Assembly: GCF_004217315.1 (NCBI RefSeq) | Contig: NZ_SGWR01000002.1 | Location: forward strand, 736,414-800,413 | Direction of reading: 5' to 3' | Origin: Corticibacter populi | GTDB taxonomy: Bacteria; Pseudomonadota; Gammaproteobacteria; Burkholderiales; Burkholderiaceae_C | DNA: 64,000 nucleotides | In this document: positions 19,302 to 28,003 of the stretch, one piece after another | Position numbering within the stretch: the first letter of the stretch is position 1 | Layout: the number at the start of each line of letters is the position of its first letter | Program-made: the position numbers and the translations under genes | Notes under the pieces: model-generated | Told to the model about the DNA's origin: nothing | Database searches by the model: none | What the model saw: only the letters and a program-made list of their open reading frames with translations

Positions 19302-20639
19302 ATGAGCACCACGATTGAACACAGCTACACGCTCGACCCCGGCTACTTCGCGCGGCGCAACTGGCGCGACTGGGCCTTTGCGCTGCTGGCCTGCGCCGGC
19401 GGCCTGTTCGCGCTGCAGCGCTATGGCGGCTTCATGGATGGTTACGAGAAAGCCATCCTGGTGGGCAGCATCCCGGCACTGGTCTGGCTGGGCTGGTTCT
19501 GGCGGCCGCTGCAGGCGCTGATGGTGGCCGTCGCCGCCCTGTCGCTGCTGGCCATCGGCCTTTATCAGGATGGTGGCCAGGCCGATCTGGCGCGCTCCGA
19601 ATCGGTCTTCCTGCTCAAGTACTTCCTCTCGAGCCAATCGGCCATCCTGTGGATGTGCATGCTGTTCTTCATGAGCACGCTGTTCTACTGGATCGGCCTG
19701 CTCAGCCGCCAGCATGGCGCGGCCATGTCGCTGCTGGGCTCGCGCCTGGCCTGGGTGGCCAGCACGCTGGCACTGGTGGGCACGATGGTGCGCTGGTACG
19801 AAAGCTACCTGCTCGGCCCGGACATCGGCCACATTCCAGTGAGCAACCTCTACGAAGTGTTCGTGCTGTTCTGCTGGATGACCGCCGTCTTCTACCTCTA
19901 CTACGAAGCCCAGTACCGCACCCGCAATCTGGGAGCCTTCGTGATGCTGGTGGTCAGCGCCGCCGTCGGCTTCCTGCTCTGGTACACACTGGTGCGCGAA
20001 GCCCACGTCATCCAGCCGCTGGTGCCAGCGCTGCAGAGCTGGTGGATGAAGCTGCACGTGCCGGCCAATTTCATCGGCTACGGCACCTTCGCCATCGCCG
20101 CCATGGTGGCCTTTGCATGGCTGATCAAGCACTACGCCAGCGAGGGCCGCTGGTGGAAGCTGGCGCCGCTGTGGCTGCTGGGCGTGGTGCTGTGCTTCGA
20201 GCCAGTGGTGTTCCGCGGCGCCGGCAGCGCCAGTGGCGGCGGCTACTGGATGGTCTACTTCGGCATATCGGCACTGGTGGTGGCAGCCATCCTCGCGCTG
20301 CGCCGCCCGATCGCCGCTCGCCTGCCGGACTTCGAGGTGCTCGACGATGTGATGTACAAGGCCATCGCCGTCGGCTTTGCCTTCTTCACCATCGCCACCG
20401 TGCTGGGGGCTCTCTGGGCTGCGGAGGCCTGGGGCGGCTACTGGAGCTGGGACCCCAAGGAGACCTGGGCGCTGATCGTCTGGCTGAACTACGCGGCCTG
20501 GCTGCACATGCGCCTCATCAAGGGGCTGCGCGGCGCGGCATCGGCCTGGTGGGCGCTGGTCGGGCTGGTGGTCACCACCTTCGCTTTCCTGGGCGTCAAC
20601 ATGTTCCTCTCCGGCCTGCACAGCTACGGCGAACTGTAA
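19302..20639 (+). CDS. ccsA: Cytochrome c biogenesis protein CcsA/CcsB (ResC)
   Basis: A 445-residue polytopic membrane protein with roughly eight helices. The tryptophan-rich heme-handling signature AWGGYWSWDPKETWALIVWL lies near residue 385, with conserved histidines in helix regions (REAHVIQP, NYAAWLHMRLIKG, LSGLHSYGEL). It pairs with ResB to form the System II holocytochrome c synthetase. The ATG at 19302, 62 bases after the resB stop, is preferred because upstream in-frame sequence overlaps resB coding. Confidence 0.93.
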   Translation: MSTTIEHSYTLDPGYFARRNWRDWAFALLACAGGLFALQRYGGFMDGYEKAILVGSIPALVWLGWFWRPLQALMVAVAALSLLAIGLYQDGGQADLARSESVFLLKYFLSSQSAILWMCMLFFMSTLFYWIGLLSRQHGAAMSLLGSRLAWVASTLALVGTMVRWYESYLLGPDIGHIPVSNLYEVFVLFCWMTAVFYLYYEAQYRTRNLGAFVMLVVSAAVGFLLWYTLVREAHVIQPLVPALQSWWMKLHVPANFIGYGTFAIAAMVAFAWLIKHYASEGRWWKLAPLWLLGVVLCFEPVVFRGAGSASGGGYWMVYFGISALVVAAILALRRPIAARLPDFEVLDDVMYKAIAVGFAFFTIATVLGALWAAEAWGGYWSWDPKETWALIVWLNYAAWLHMRLIKGLRGAASAWWALVGLVVTTFAFLGVNMFLSGLHSYGEL

Positions 20640-20669
20640 GAGCCTGCTCGCGATCTTTTCGAGGACCAC
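20639..20669. repeat. Dispersed 31-base repeat, copy 2
   Basis: Begins inside the ccsA stop codon and matches 25 of 31 bases of 2138-2168. See the entry there. Function unknown. Confidence 0.35.
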
Positions 20670-20690
20670 GTGGCCCCGTCAGGGACGGCG

Positions 20691-20725
20691 TAACAGACGG
20701 CGGACAAACGGCTAACAAACGGCGG
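20691..20725. promoter_or_regulatory. Two tandem TAACARACGGCGG motifs upstream of the BON gene
   Basis: TAACAGACGGCGGACAA (20691-20707) and TAACAAACGGCGG (20713-20725) start 22 bases apart, two turns of the helix. A third copy, TAACAAACGGCGGACAA, lies at 21521-21537, 38 bases before the Bug-receptor ATG. This looks like an operator shared by two neighbouring genes; the regulator is unknown. Confidence 0.4.
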
Positions 20726-20797
20726 CCTTCCGGCCCGCCGCAACGCGGGCGCTTATGGTATGTTTGCAGGGTTTCCAACCCCTGCCCTGCGCCACCT

Positions 20798-21451
20798 ATG
20801 CTGCCCACATCCTCCAAGACGTTCACTGTTGCCCTCTGCATCAGCCTGGCCTCTGCCATCCTGACCACCGGGTGCGCGCCCATGATCATCGGCGGCGCGG
20901 TGGTGGCCGGCTCGGTGGCCGTCGATCGCCGCACGGCCGGCGCGCAGGTCGATGACCAGGCCATCGAGATCAAGGTCCGCACGGCGCTCAACGAACACAT
21001 CGCCGAGGGCTCGCACGTCAACATCAACAGCTACAACCGCCAGGTCCTGCTGACCGGCGAAGTGGCCACCGAAGCCGACCGCCAGAAGGCCGCCGAGCAA
21101 ACCAGGCAGGTGGAAAACGTGCGCAACGTCTACAACGAACTGCAGGTCATGCCCAGCACCGGCTATTCGCAGCGCTCCAGCGACACCTACATCACCGGCA
21201 AGGTGCGCACCCGCATCATCAATACCGAGAACCTGCCAAGCAAGTCACTGAAGATCACCACCGAGCGTGGCGTGGTCTACCTGCAAGGGCTGGTGACACC
21301 GCGCGAGGCCGAACTGGCGACCGAGGTGGCGCGCACCACCGATGGCGTGGCCCGCGTGGTGCGCCTGTTCGAATACATCTCGGAGACCGAGCTGGCACAG
21401 TCGCAGGCCGACCGCGAAGCACGCACACCGACCGAACCGATCGCGCCCTGA
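20798..21451 (+). CDS. BON-domain lipoprotein (YraP/DolP-like)
   Basis: 217 residues. The lipoprotein signal ends in LTTGC, then comes a Gly/Val-rich stretch and DRRTAGAQVDDQAIEIKVRTA. There are two tandem BON domains, about residues 53-120 (NSYNRQVLLTGEV) and 128-197 (TTERGVVYLQGLVTPREA), the layout of YraP/DolP outer-membrane lipoproteins that bind anionic phospholipids and support envelope integrity. The ATG at 20798 is the only start that gives an intact lipobox. Two tandem TAACARACGGCGG motifs lie about 75-105 bases upstream. Confidence 0.88.
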   Translation: MLPTSSKTFTVALCISLASAILTTGCAPMIIGGAVVAGSVAVDRRTAGAQVDDQAIEIKVRTALNEHIAEGSHVNINSYNRQVLLTGEVATEADRQKAAEQTRQVENVRNVYNELQVMPSTGYSQRSSDTYITGKVRTRIINTENLPSKSLKITTERGVVYLQGLVTPREAELATEVARTTDGVARVVRLFEYISETELAQSQADREARTPTEPIAP

Positions 21452-21466
21452 TCCGCTGCAGCGGCC

Positions 21467-21500
21467 ATGACGTGCCAAGGCCTTGGCCTTGGCACGTCAT
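21467..21500. terminator. Perfect 15-bp hairpin after the BON gene
   Basis: ATGACGTGCCAAGGC (21467-21481), loop CTTG, then the exact complement at 21486-21500. It lies 16 bases after the stop. No U-run follows (ATGTAAATT), so termination may be weak; it could also be a protein-binding palindrome. Confidence 0.55.
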
Positions 21501-21520
21501 ATGTAAATTACCCCTGCTCA

Positions 21521-21537
21521 TAACAAACGGCGGACAA
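21521..21537. promoter_or_regulatory. Third TAACAAACGGCGG motif, upstream of the Bug receptor
   Basis: TAACAAACGGCGGACAA differs from the copy at 20691-20707 at a single base. It lies 38 bases before the start of the receptor gene, in a position suited to an operator or promoter element. Confidence 0.4.
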
Positions 21538-21574
21538 TGGGCCACTTCCCGTCACAAGTCCCTGCTCCGCCGCC

Positions 21575-22582
21575 ATGCAAACCCTGGTCCGTCTCGCACG
21601 CGCGCTCGCTGCCACCACCGCTCTGGCCGCTGCAGCCCTGCCCATCACCCCTGCCGCCGCACAGGACGCGGCCTGGCCCACCAAGCCGATCAGCCTGATC
21701 ATGGGCTTTCCAGCCGGCTCCGGCGTGGATGTGGTCGCCCGTGTCTTCCAGGAGCCGCTGGGCGAGAAGCTCGGCCAGCCGCTGATCATCGACTACAAGT
21801 CCGGTGCCGCCGGCAACATCGCCAGTGAATACGTGGCGCGCGCCAGGCCCGATGGCTACACGCTGCTCTTTGGCACGGCAGCCACGCACGGCAGCAATGC
21901 CGCTCTGTACAAGAACCTGCCATTCGACGTGGAAGCCGACTTCGTGCCGGTGGCGCCGGTGCTGGACGTCTCCAACGTGCTGACCATCAACCCGGAGGTC
22001 ATCGACGCCGCGACGCTGGCCGACTTCGTGCGCCTCGTGCGCGAGAACCCGGGCAAATACGCCTTCGCCTCCACCGGCAATGGCGCCGGCACGCACATGG
22101 CCTTTGCCGAATTCAACGCACGCCTGGGCCTGGACATGCTGCACGTGCCTTACAAGGGCGGCCCGGAAGCCATCACATCGGTGCTGCGCGGCGAGACCTG
22201 CTGCATCATGAACCAGGTGCAAACCGTGCTGCCGCACTACAAGTCGGGCAAGGTGCGCCTGCTGGGCGTGACCACCGCCAAGCCGGTGGCGGCCGTGCCG
22301 GAGGTGCCCACCATCGCCTCCAGCGGCGTGCCCGGCACGGAAGGCTTCGACAGCTCGATCTGGTTTGGCATCTTCGCCCCCAAGGGCACGGATGCGGCCA
22401 TCGTCGAAAAGATCAACGCCGCCGTGCAGGAGGTGCTGCAACGCCCGGACATCCGCGAACGCTATGAAAGCCAGGGCAATGCGATACGGCTCGAATCCCC
22501 CGAGCAGTTCCGCCAGACCGTGCACAACGACCGCCTGAAATGGCAGCAGGTCGTCGAGGACGCCCACATCCGCCTCGAATGA
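21575..22582 (+). CDS. Bug-family (TctC-like) periplasmic receptor
   Basis: 335 residues with a signal peptide (TPAAAQDA). The start of the mature protein is typical of Bug receptors: WPTKPISLIMGFPAGSGVDV, then PLIIDYKSGAAGNIASEYVA. These proteins bind small carboxylates or other organic solutes for tripartite tricarboxylate transporters and are greatly expanded as orphans in Burkholderiales. No TctA/TctB permease lies nearby, so it may serve a remote transporter or act as a sensor. A flavin monooxygenase follows after 49 bases on the same strand, which hints at a shared substrate but does not identify it. Confidence 0.92.
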   Translation: MQTLVRLARALAATTALAAAALPITPAAAQDAAWPTKPISLIMGFPAGSGVDVVARVFQEPLGEKLGQPLIIDYKSGAAGNIASEYVARARPDGYTLLFGTAATHGSNAALYKNLPFDVEADFVPVAPVLDVSNVLTINPEVIDAATLADFVRLVRENPGKYAFASTGNGAGTHMAFAEFNARLGLDMLHVPYKGGPEAITSVLRGETCCIMNQVQTVLPHYKSGKVRLLGVTTAKPVAAVPEVPTIASSGVPGTEGFDSSIWFGIFAPKGTDAAIVEKINAAVQEVLQRPDIRERYESQGNAIRLESPEQFRQTVHNDRLKWQQVVEDAHIRLE

Positions 22583-22631
22583 GGCCGCCACCGGTGGCCT
22601 AGAATCGTCGCTTTGCCCGCAAGCGAACAAC

Positions 22632-24170
22632 ATGCCTGAAGAGACCCCCGTCGGGCTGGCCGATCTGGAGCGCCGACTGGCCCATGACCTGGCCTGCCTG
22701 AACTGGCCGGCCGGCCAGTGGCTGCCCGAACGCCGCCACGACGGCCAGCCGCTTGAGCCGGTCGTCATCATCGGCGCCGGCCAGGCCGGCCTGGCGCTGG
22801 CCTTCGGGCTGCGCCAGGCCGGCATCGACCCATTGCTGCTCGATCGTGCCCCGGCCGGCTCCGAAGGCCCCTGGGCCACCACCGCGCGCATGGAGACGCT
22901 GCGCTCGCCCAAGGAGCTGACCGGCCCGGCCATGGGCGTGCCCAATCTCACCTTCCGGGCCTGGTTCGAGGCGCAGTTCGGCGCAACCGGCTGGGCCCGA
23001 CTCGACAAAATCCCCCGGCTGCAGTGGATGGACTACCTGCGCTGGTACCGCCAGGTCACCCGGCCGCGTGTACGCAACGAGACAGCGGTCACCCGCATCC
23101 TGCCGCACGCCGATCACGTCGAACTGCGGCTTGCATCCGCCGCGGGCACGGCTGGCACCACTGGTGCCACTGGTGCCACCACCTTGCTGGCGCGCCACGT
23201 CATTCTCGCTACCGGTCGTGACGGCCTGGGCGGGCCGGCCATTCCGGCCTTCATGCGGGGGGTGGACCGCCGCCTCTGGGCGCACTCTTCCGATCCCTTC
23301 GACTATCGCAGCCTGCGCGGCAGACACGTGGGCGTGATCGGCGCCGGCTCCTCGGCCATGGACAGTGCCGGCACCGCGCTGGAGGAGGGGGCGGCCAGCG
23401 TGGACCTGCTGATCCGCCGCGCCGAGATCCCGCGCATCAACAAATCCAAGGGCTCGGGCGTGCCCGGCCTCACGCACGGCCACGCCGACCTGCCCGATGC
23501 ATGGAAGTGGCGCATCCGCCACTACATCAACCGCCAGCAGGTGCCGCCGCCGCACGGCAGCACACTGCGCGTCTCGCGCCATGCCAATGCCTTCTTCCAT
23601 ACCGGCTGTGCGATCGAACGGGTCACCGCCACCGGCGATGCCGCCGCGCCGCTGCTGGTCGACACCACGCAGGGCCGCTTTCACTTCGACTTCCTGTTCG
23701 TGGCCACCGGCTTCGTGCCCGACTGGTCGCAACGGCCCGAGTTCGCCGCGTTCGCGTCGCAGGTGAAGCTCTGGCCACAGCGCTACCAGCTGCCGGAGGC
23801 GGCCGATGATGCCGAGCTCAACGGCATGCCCGATCTCGGCCCCGCTTTCGAGTTCCAGGAGGCGCAGCCCGGCGCCTGCCCGGGCCTCTGGCGCCTGCAT
23901 GCCTTCTGCTACCCGGCCGCGCTCTCCTTCGGCACCATCTCGGGCGACATCCCCGCCATCAGCGATGGCGCCCGGCTGCTGGCCACGCGGCTGGCCTCGG
24001 CGTTCTACCGCGAAGACCTCGAATACCATTGGGAAAAGCTGCAAGCCTATGCCGAGCCCGAGCTCGACGGCAGCGAATGGACGCGCGCCAATACGCCCAC
24101 GCGAATCCAGGCCCTGCGCGAGGCCCATGCGCCGGCCGCTCCCCAGACCCTGCCCGACTACAAGCAATGA
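22632..24170 (+). CDS. FAD/NAD(P)-binding monooxygenase-like oxidoreductase
   Basis: 512 residues. The FAD site is VVIIGAGQAGLALAFGLRQA near residue 40. A second dinucleotide site, HVGVIGAGSSAMDSAGTALE, is near residue 235, and VATGFVPDWSQRPEF near residue 355 resembles the ATG motif of flavin monooxygenases. This fits the class B flavoprotein group (SidA/Baeyer-Villiger related), but the substrate is unknown. Its stop overlaps the ATG of the next gene (ATGA), so it is coupled to an AhpD-like protein; I recall such pairs from oxidative degradation clusters. Confidence 0.8.
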   Translation: MPEETPVGLADLERRLAHDLACLNWPAGQWLPERRHDGQPLEPVVIIGAGQAGLALAFGLRQAGIDPLLLDRAPAGSEGPWATTARMETLRSPKELTGPAMGVPNLTFRAWFEAQFGATGWARLDKIPRLQWMDYLRWYRQVTRPRVRNETAVTRILPHADHVELRLASAAGTAGTTGATGATTLLARHVILATGRDGLGGPAIPAFMRGVDRRLWAHSSDPFDYRSLRGRHVGVIGAGSSAMDSAGTALEEGAASVDLLIRRAEIPRINKSKGSGVPGLTHGHADLPDAWKWRIRHYINRQQVPPPHGSTLRVSRHANAFFHTGCAIERVTATGDAAAPLLVDTTQGRFHFDFLFVATGFVPDWSQRPEFAAFASQVKLWPQRYQLPEAADDAELNGMPDLGPAFEFQEAQPGACPGLWRLHAFCYPAALSFGTISGDIPAISDGARLLATRLASAFYREDLEYHWEKLQAYAEPELDGSEWTRANTPTRIQALREAHAPAAPQTLPDYKQ

Positions 24171-25390
24171 CGCCCGACGCCCCTTCCTCGTCCACATCCG
24201 CCACGCTGCTCGAACAGCTGGCATCCATTGCCCCAGAGACAGCCGCCGCGCAGGTGCTCCGGCAACGCCAGAAAGTGGTGTCCGGTGTGCAGAACTGCTT
24301 CGAACTGTTCTTTCCCGCCAGCACCAGCACCAGCGCCAGCCCCGGTGCCGACGCCGACCTGACGCCGGCCGAACGCCTCTTCGCGGCCACACTGGTGGCC
24401 CGGCAAGCCGATAGCCCCGCGCTGGCAGCCCACTACAGCCAGGGCCTGCAGGCACTGGCCACAGCCGGCGCTGCGGATGCGCGGCAGGTACTGCAGGCAC
24501 TGGATGCGCCGCGGGCCGCCTCCGCCCGCCTGCAGGCCATCGCCCGGTTCACGCAAAGCGTCGCGGCCGACCCGGCCGCCGCCGCACAGCAGGCGCCAGA
24601 GCAACTGGCCGCCCTGCGGCAGGCCGGCCTGGATGCGCCGGCCATCGTGCTGCTGGCGCAGCTGATCGGCTTCGTCAGCTTCCAGCTGCGCCTGCTGGCG
24701 GGCTGGCAGGCCTGGCGGCAGCTCGCCGAGCACGCCAGCGCAGCCACCCAGGCATTGCCCGAGACCGACGCCGGCTTCGTCCATCCGGCACGGCTGCCGC
24801 CACCGGGCAGCGTGCTGCGCATCCACGGCTTCACCAACGAGACGCTGGACTGGCACGCCTGGCTGCCGGTGCTCGATGTGGCGCAGGCCAGCGCCGAGCA
24901 GAACGCCATCCTCGATGCCAGCCACCCCAAGGCGCGCAGCTCGGATTTCTACCTGCTGCTGGCATTGCAACCGGCCATCCTGGGTGAACGCTCGAGCGTC
25001 TTCAACACCATCATGTATGCGCCAGGCGGCTTGCCGCGTGCCGAGCGGGAACTGGCCACGGCCGTGGTCTCGCGCATCAACCGCTGCGTTTACTGCCTCT
25101 CGGTGCATGCGCAGCGCTTCGAGCAACTGGCCAAACGCAATGACGTGGTCGCGCAATTGTTTGCCGATCCGCACAGCACCGGCACCAATGCACGCGAGCG
25201 TGCCGTCGCGCAGCTGGCGGCGGCACTGACCGAGGCGCCCGCCAAGGTTCGCGCCGAGACGCTGGCGCCACTGCAGGCCGCTGGCGCCACGCCGCTGGAA
25301 GTGCTCGATGCCATCAACGCCAGCGCGCTGTTCGCCTGGGCCAACCGGCTGATGCTCAACCTGGGCGAAGCCGTTCAGCCCGCCTCCTGA
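24167..25390 (+). CDS. CMD/AhpD-like protein, Avi_7170-like
   Basis: 407 residues. The N-terminal half (VLRQRQKVVSGVQNCFELFF, LTPAERLFAATLVARQ) resembles the CMD-domain Avi_7170 family. The C-terminal half is a separate AhpD-type unit with the redox motif CVYCLSVHAQRF near residue 308 after PRAERELATAVVSRIN. It appears to join two modules that are separate genes in some bacteria. AhpD-like proteins use the CxxC and His for peroxide or disulfide chemistry; the substrate here is not known. The last 16 bases overlap the convergent LysR gene. Confidence 0.75.
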   Translation: MTPDAPSSSTSATLLEQLASIAPETAAAQVLRQRQKVVSGVQNCFELFFPASTSTSASPGADADLTPAERLFAATLVARQADSPALAAHYSQGLQALATAGAADARQVLQALDAPRAASARLQAIARFTQSVAADPAAAAQQAPEQLAALRQAGLDAPAIVLLAQLIGFVSFQLRLLAGWQAWRQLAEHASAATQALPETDAGFVHPARLPPPGSVLRIHGFTNETLDWHAWLPVLDVAQASAEQNAILDASHPKARSSDFYLLLALQPAILGERSSVFNTIMYAPGGLPRAERELATAVVSRINRCVYCLSVHAQRFEQLAKRNDVVAQLFADPHSTGTNARERAVAQLAAALTEAPAKVRAETLAPLQAAGATPLEVLDAINASALFAWANRLMLNLGEAVQPAS

Positions 25391-26352
25391 TCGCACCGTT
25401 GTGCCTGGCCCTGGCCAACAGGCGGGGCGGCCTCCAGCCGGGCCTGCAACTGCGCGCAGCATTGCGCCAGCCAGCGGTGCAGTTGCTGCATCGCCGGGGT
25501 GAGCACGCTGCGATCGGCGCACACCAGGTGCAGCGGTGCGGGCTGGCCCCACTGCGGCGGGAACAGCTCGACCAGCCGCCCGGCCAACAGGTCGGCCGCC
25601 ACGTCCAGGCGGGACTTGTAGAGCAGCCCGTGGCCGGCCACGGCCCAACGCCGCACCACGTCGGCATCGTCGCTGATGCGGTCGCCCCGCACGGCCGCCG
25701 TCTGCATGCCGCCGGGCAGGTGGAACGGCCAGCGCTCGAAGAGTTGCTCGCCCATCACGAAGCGCAGGCAATTGTGGTGCGCCAGATCCTGCGGCCTGCG
25801 CGGCGCGCCATGCCGCGCCAGATAGGCCGGGGCAGCGCACAACGTGCGCCGGTTGTGCGGCGCCAGCGGCAAGGCCACCAGACTCGAATCGGCCAGCGCA
25901 CCCGAGCGGATGCCGGCATCGAGCGGGGCGCGAAAGAAATCCGCCAACTGGTCGCTGATGCGCACCTGCAGCGTGAGCAGCGGATGCTGTGCCTGGAACG
26001 CATCGAGCCACGGCAGCAGCACGTTGCGCCCCAGATCGGAGGGCACCGACAGCCGCAGCGGCCCGGCCACCGCCGCCTGTGCTTCAGCCAGCGCCAGCGC
26101 ACCGTCACCCAGCGCAGCCAACATCGCACGGGCGTGGGGCAGGTAGCGCTGGCCGTCATCGCTCAGACGCAGGCTGCGCGTCGAGCGCAGGAACAGCCGC
26201 ACGCCCAGCGCCCGCTCCAGCCGCTGCACGGCGGCGCTGGCCCGTGCCGGGCTGGTGCCTTGCTGGCGGGCTGCGGCGGAAAAGCTCCCGGCATCGGCGG
26301 CCAGCACGAAGACCTGCAGGTCATCGAGGCGCGGCATCTTCGGAAAATCCAT
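25375..26352 (-). CDS. LysR-family transcriptional regulator
   Basis: 325 residues. The N-terminal winged helix (LDDLQVFVLAADAGSFSAAA, RQQGTSPARASAAVQRLERA, GVRLFLRSTRSLRLSDDG) is followed by a periplasmic-binding-like effector domain from about residue 95. The ATG at 26352 follows from the usual LysR start spacing. It is divergent from the quinone-reductase-like gene across 88 bases and probably regulates it. Its 3' end overlaps the AhpD-like gene. Confidence 0.9.
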   Translation of the reverse strand: MDFPKMPRLDDLQVFVLAADAGSFSAAARQQGTSPARASAAVQRLERALGVRLFLRSTRSLRLSDDGQRYLPHARAMLAALGDGALALAEAQAAVAGPLRLSVPSDLGRNVLLPWLDAFQAQHPLLTLQVRISDQLADFFRAPLDAGIRSGALADSSLVALPLAPHNRRTLCAAPAYLARHGAPRRPQDLAHHNCLRFVMGEQLFERWPFHLPGGMQTAAVRGDRISDDADVVRRWAVAGHGLLYKSRLDVAADLLAGRLVELFPPQWGQPAPLHLVCADRSVLTPAMQQLHRWLAQCCAQLQARLEAAPPVGQGQAQRCDQEAG

Positions 26353-26440
26353 GAAAGTGTTTCCAGATCGACGTGGTTTTTCAACATTCTGCAGGCAATC
26401 ACAATCTCCTTCATGTTCATCCGTCCGTGAGGATTTCCCC

Positions 26441-27460
26441 ATGAAAGCCATTGGTTTCCAACAGCCGCTGCCCATCACCCATCCCGATGCCTTGCAGGAT
26501 CTCGAACTGCCCGAGCCCGTGGCCGCGGGCCGCGACCTGCTCGTCGAGGTCCAGGCAGTCTCGGTCAATCCGGTCGACGTCAAGGTGCGCGCCAGCGCCC
26601 AGCCCGCCGATGGCATGGCACGCGTGCTGGGCTGGGACGCCGCCGGCATCGTGCGGGCGGTGGGCGAACAAGTGCAGGGGTTTGCTGTCGGCGACCGGGT
26701 CTGGTACGCGGGTGCGCTGAACCGCCCCGGCAGCAATGCCCAGTTGCAACTGGTCGATGCCAGCATCGCGGCACCGGCCCCGCGGAGCCTGGATTTCGCC
26801 CGGGCCGCCGCTCTGCCGCTGACGCTGCTCACCGCCTGGGAACTGCTGTTCGAGCGCCTGCAGGTGCAAACCGCCGACCTCACGCAGGCGCCAAGCCTGC
26901 TGGTGGTGGGTGCGGCCGGCGGCGTCGGCTCCATCCTGCTGCAATTGGCGCGCCAGCTCACCGGCCTGACGGTGGTCGGCACCGCTTCGCGGCCTGCCAC
27001 GCGCGAGTGGGCGCTGCAGCAGGGCGCGCACCACGTCATCGACCACCACCGGCCCTGGGCGGCGCAATTGCAGGCGCTGGGCCTGGCCGACGTCACACAT
27101 GTGGCCGGCCTGACGCACACCGCCGATCACCTGGCGCAAATCGTCGAGGTGCTGCGTCCCGAAGGGCATCTGGCGCTGATCGACGACCCCGAGCAGCTCG
27201 ATATCCGTGCCCTCAAGCCCAAGTCGCTGTCGGTGCACTGGGAGCTGATGTTCACGCCCACGCTGTTCCAGACCCGGACCATGGCGCGCCAGCACGCGAT
27301 CCTGCGGCGCGGCGCCGAACTGGTTGACGCGGGGGTGCTGAAGAGCACGCTGACCGAGCGTATCGAGGGCATCAGTGCCGCCAACTTGCGGCGCGCCCAC
27401 GCGCAGATCGAAAGCGGCACAAGCTGCGGCAAGATCGTGCTCGCAGGCTGGCCGGCCTGA
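26441..27460 (+). CDS. Zinc-binding-type alcohol dehydrogenase / quinone reductase family
   Basis: A 339-residue medium-chain dehydrogenase/reductase. It has SVNPVDVKVRAS and LGWDAAGIV in the catalytic domain and the NADPH-binding LLVVGAAGGVGSILLQLARQ near residue 155. No cluster of zinc ligands is evident, so it resembles the zinc-free quinone oxidoreductase branch (ZADH/YhdH type) despite the family name. GAGGAT precedes the ATG at 26441. Divergent from, and probably controlled by, the LysR gene. Confidence 0.88.
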   Translation: MKAIGFQQPLPITHPDALQDLELPEPVAAGRDLLVEVQAVSVNPVDVKVRASAQPADGMARVLGWDAAGIVRAVGEQVQGFAVGDRVWYAGALNRPGSNAQLQLVDASIAAPAPRSLDFARAAALPLTLLTAWELLFERLQVQTADLTQAPSLLVVGAAGGVGSILLQLARQLTGLTVVGTASRPATREWALQQGAHHVIDHHRPWAAQLQALGLADVTHVAGLTHTADHLAQIVEVLRPEGHLALIDDPEQLDIRALKPKSLSVHWELMFTPTLFQTRTMARQHAILRRGAELVDAGVLKSTLTERIEGISAANLRRAHAQIESGTSCGKIVLAGWPA

Positions 27461-27501
27461 ACGGGCGGAGCGAATCAAGCGGGCTGGAAACCGGCCCTGT
27501 C

Positions 27502-27647
27502 TCAGGTGTTCAGTCCCGGCATTAGATGGATCGGATTGATCCTGAACCGCTCGGGCTCGGTTGTCCACTGCTTGCAGATGCATTCGCAGGGAGTCAGGCC
27601 CTTCCATCTCCTGGGCCTGCGCCTTCTGATTGATGCCATGGCGCTTG
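27502..27647 (-). mobile_element. IS481-family transposase relic (internally deleted)
   Basis: On the minus strand the 3' end reads GLTPCECICKQWTTEPERF and then RINPIHLMPGLNT and stop, the C-terminus of an IS481-type transposase. It is fused to a scrap of the N-terminal helix-turn-helix (KRHGINQK). Compared with the copy at 47.1-47.7 kb, everything between two GGCCT pentamers (47161-47165 and 47590-47594) is missing, as expected of a microhomology deletion. The outermost coordinates are where similarity to the other copy ends. Confidence 0.8.
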
Positions 27648-27703
27648 CAACTGAACCTGGAGGCGACGGTTTTCCACGCTGGCCGCTACTGCGGTGCCTG
27701 ACA

Positions 27704-27925
27704 GGCTTCGACGCGAGGCGCTGGCAACCGAGCTTTCACATGGTTCTGGATGGTGAATGCTGGCTGCATCGCCCGGGCCAGGCGTCGGTGCGGCTGCACG
27801 CCGGCGACAGCAGCGAGCGCGCCGCCGGCCACGTGGGCTATCGTTCCAGCCCGACGTTCGCGTCGCTGCTGGCGGGGCGCTGCTGTAGCGGCGCCGGCAG
27901 CATGGGCGTGGCGCACGGGGGCTGA
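27704..27925 (+). pseudogene. Fragment of an AraC-type regulator (cupin N-terminal domain)
   Basis: The frame reads FHMVLDGECWLHRPGQASVR and continues LHAGD, close to the N-terminal sensor domain of AraC/cupin_6 regulators, where LVLL-P normally follows LHAGD. Here the sequence derails after SSERAAG and stops at 27925. No helix-turn-helix domain follows. It lies next to an IS relic, so it is probably what remains of a disrupted regulator. The family call rests on one short motif. Confidence 0.45.
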
Positions 27926-28003
27926 CAAGGGCTGTGGGGAAAATGGGGCGGGCTGGTAAAATCACCGGTCCGGCGGCTGACAGCCGCTCATGCAAAGCCC
28001 GCC

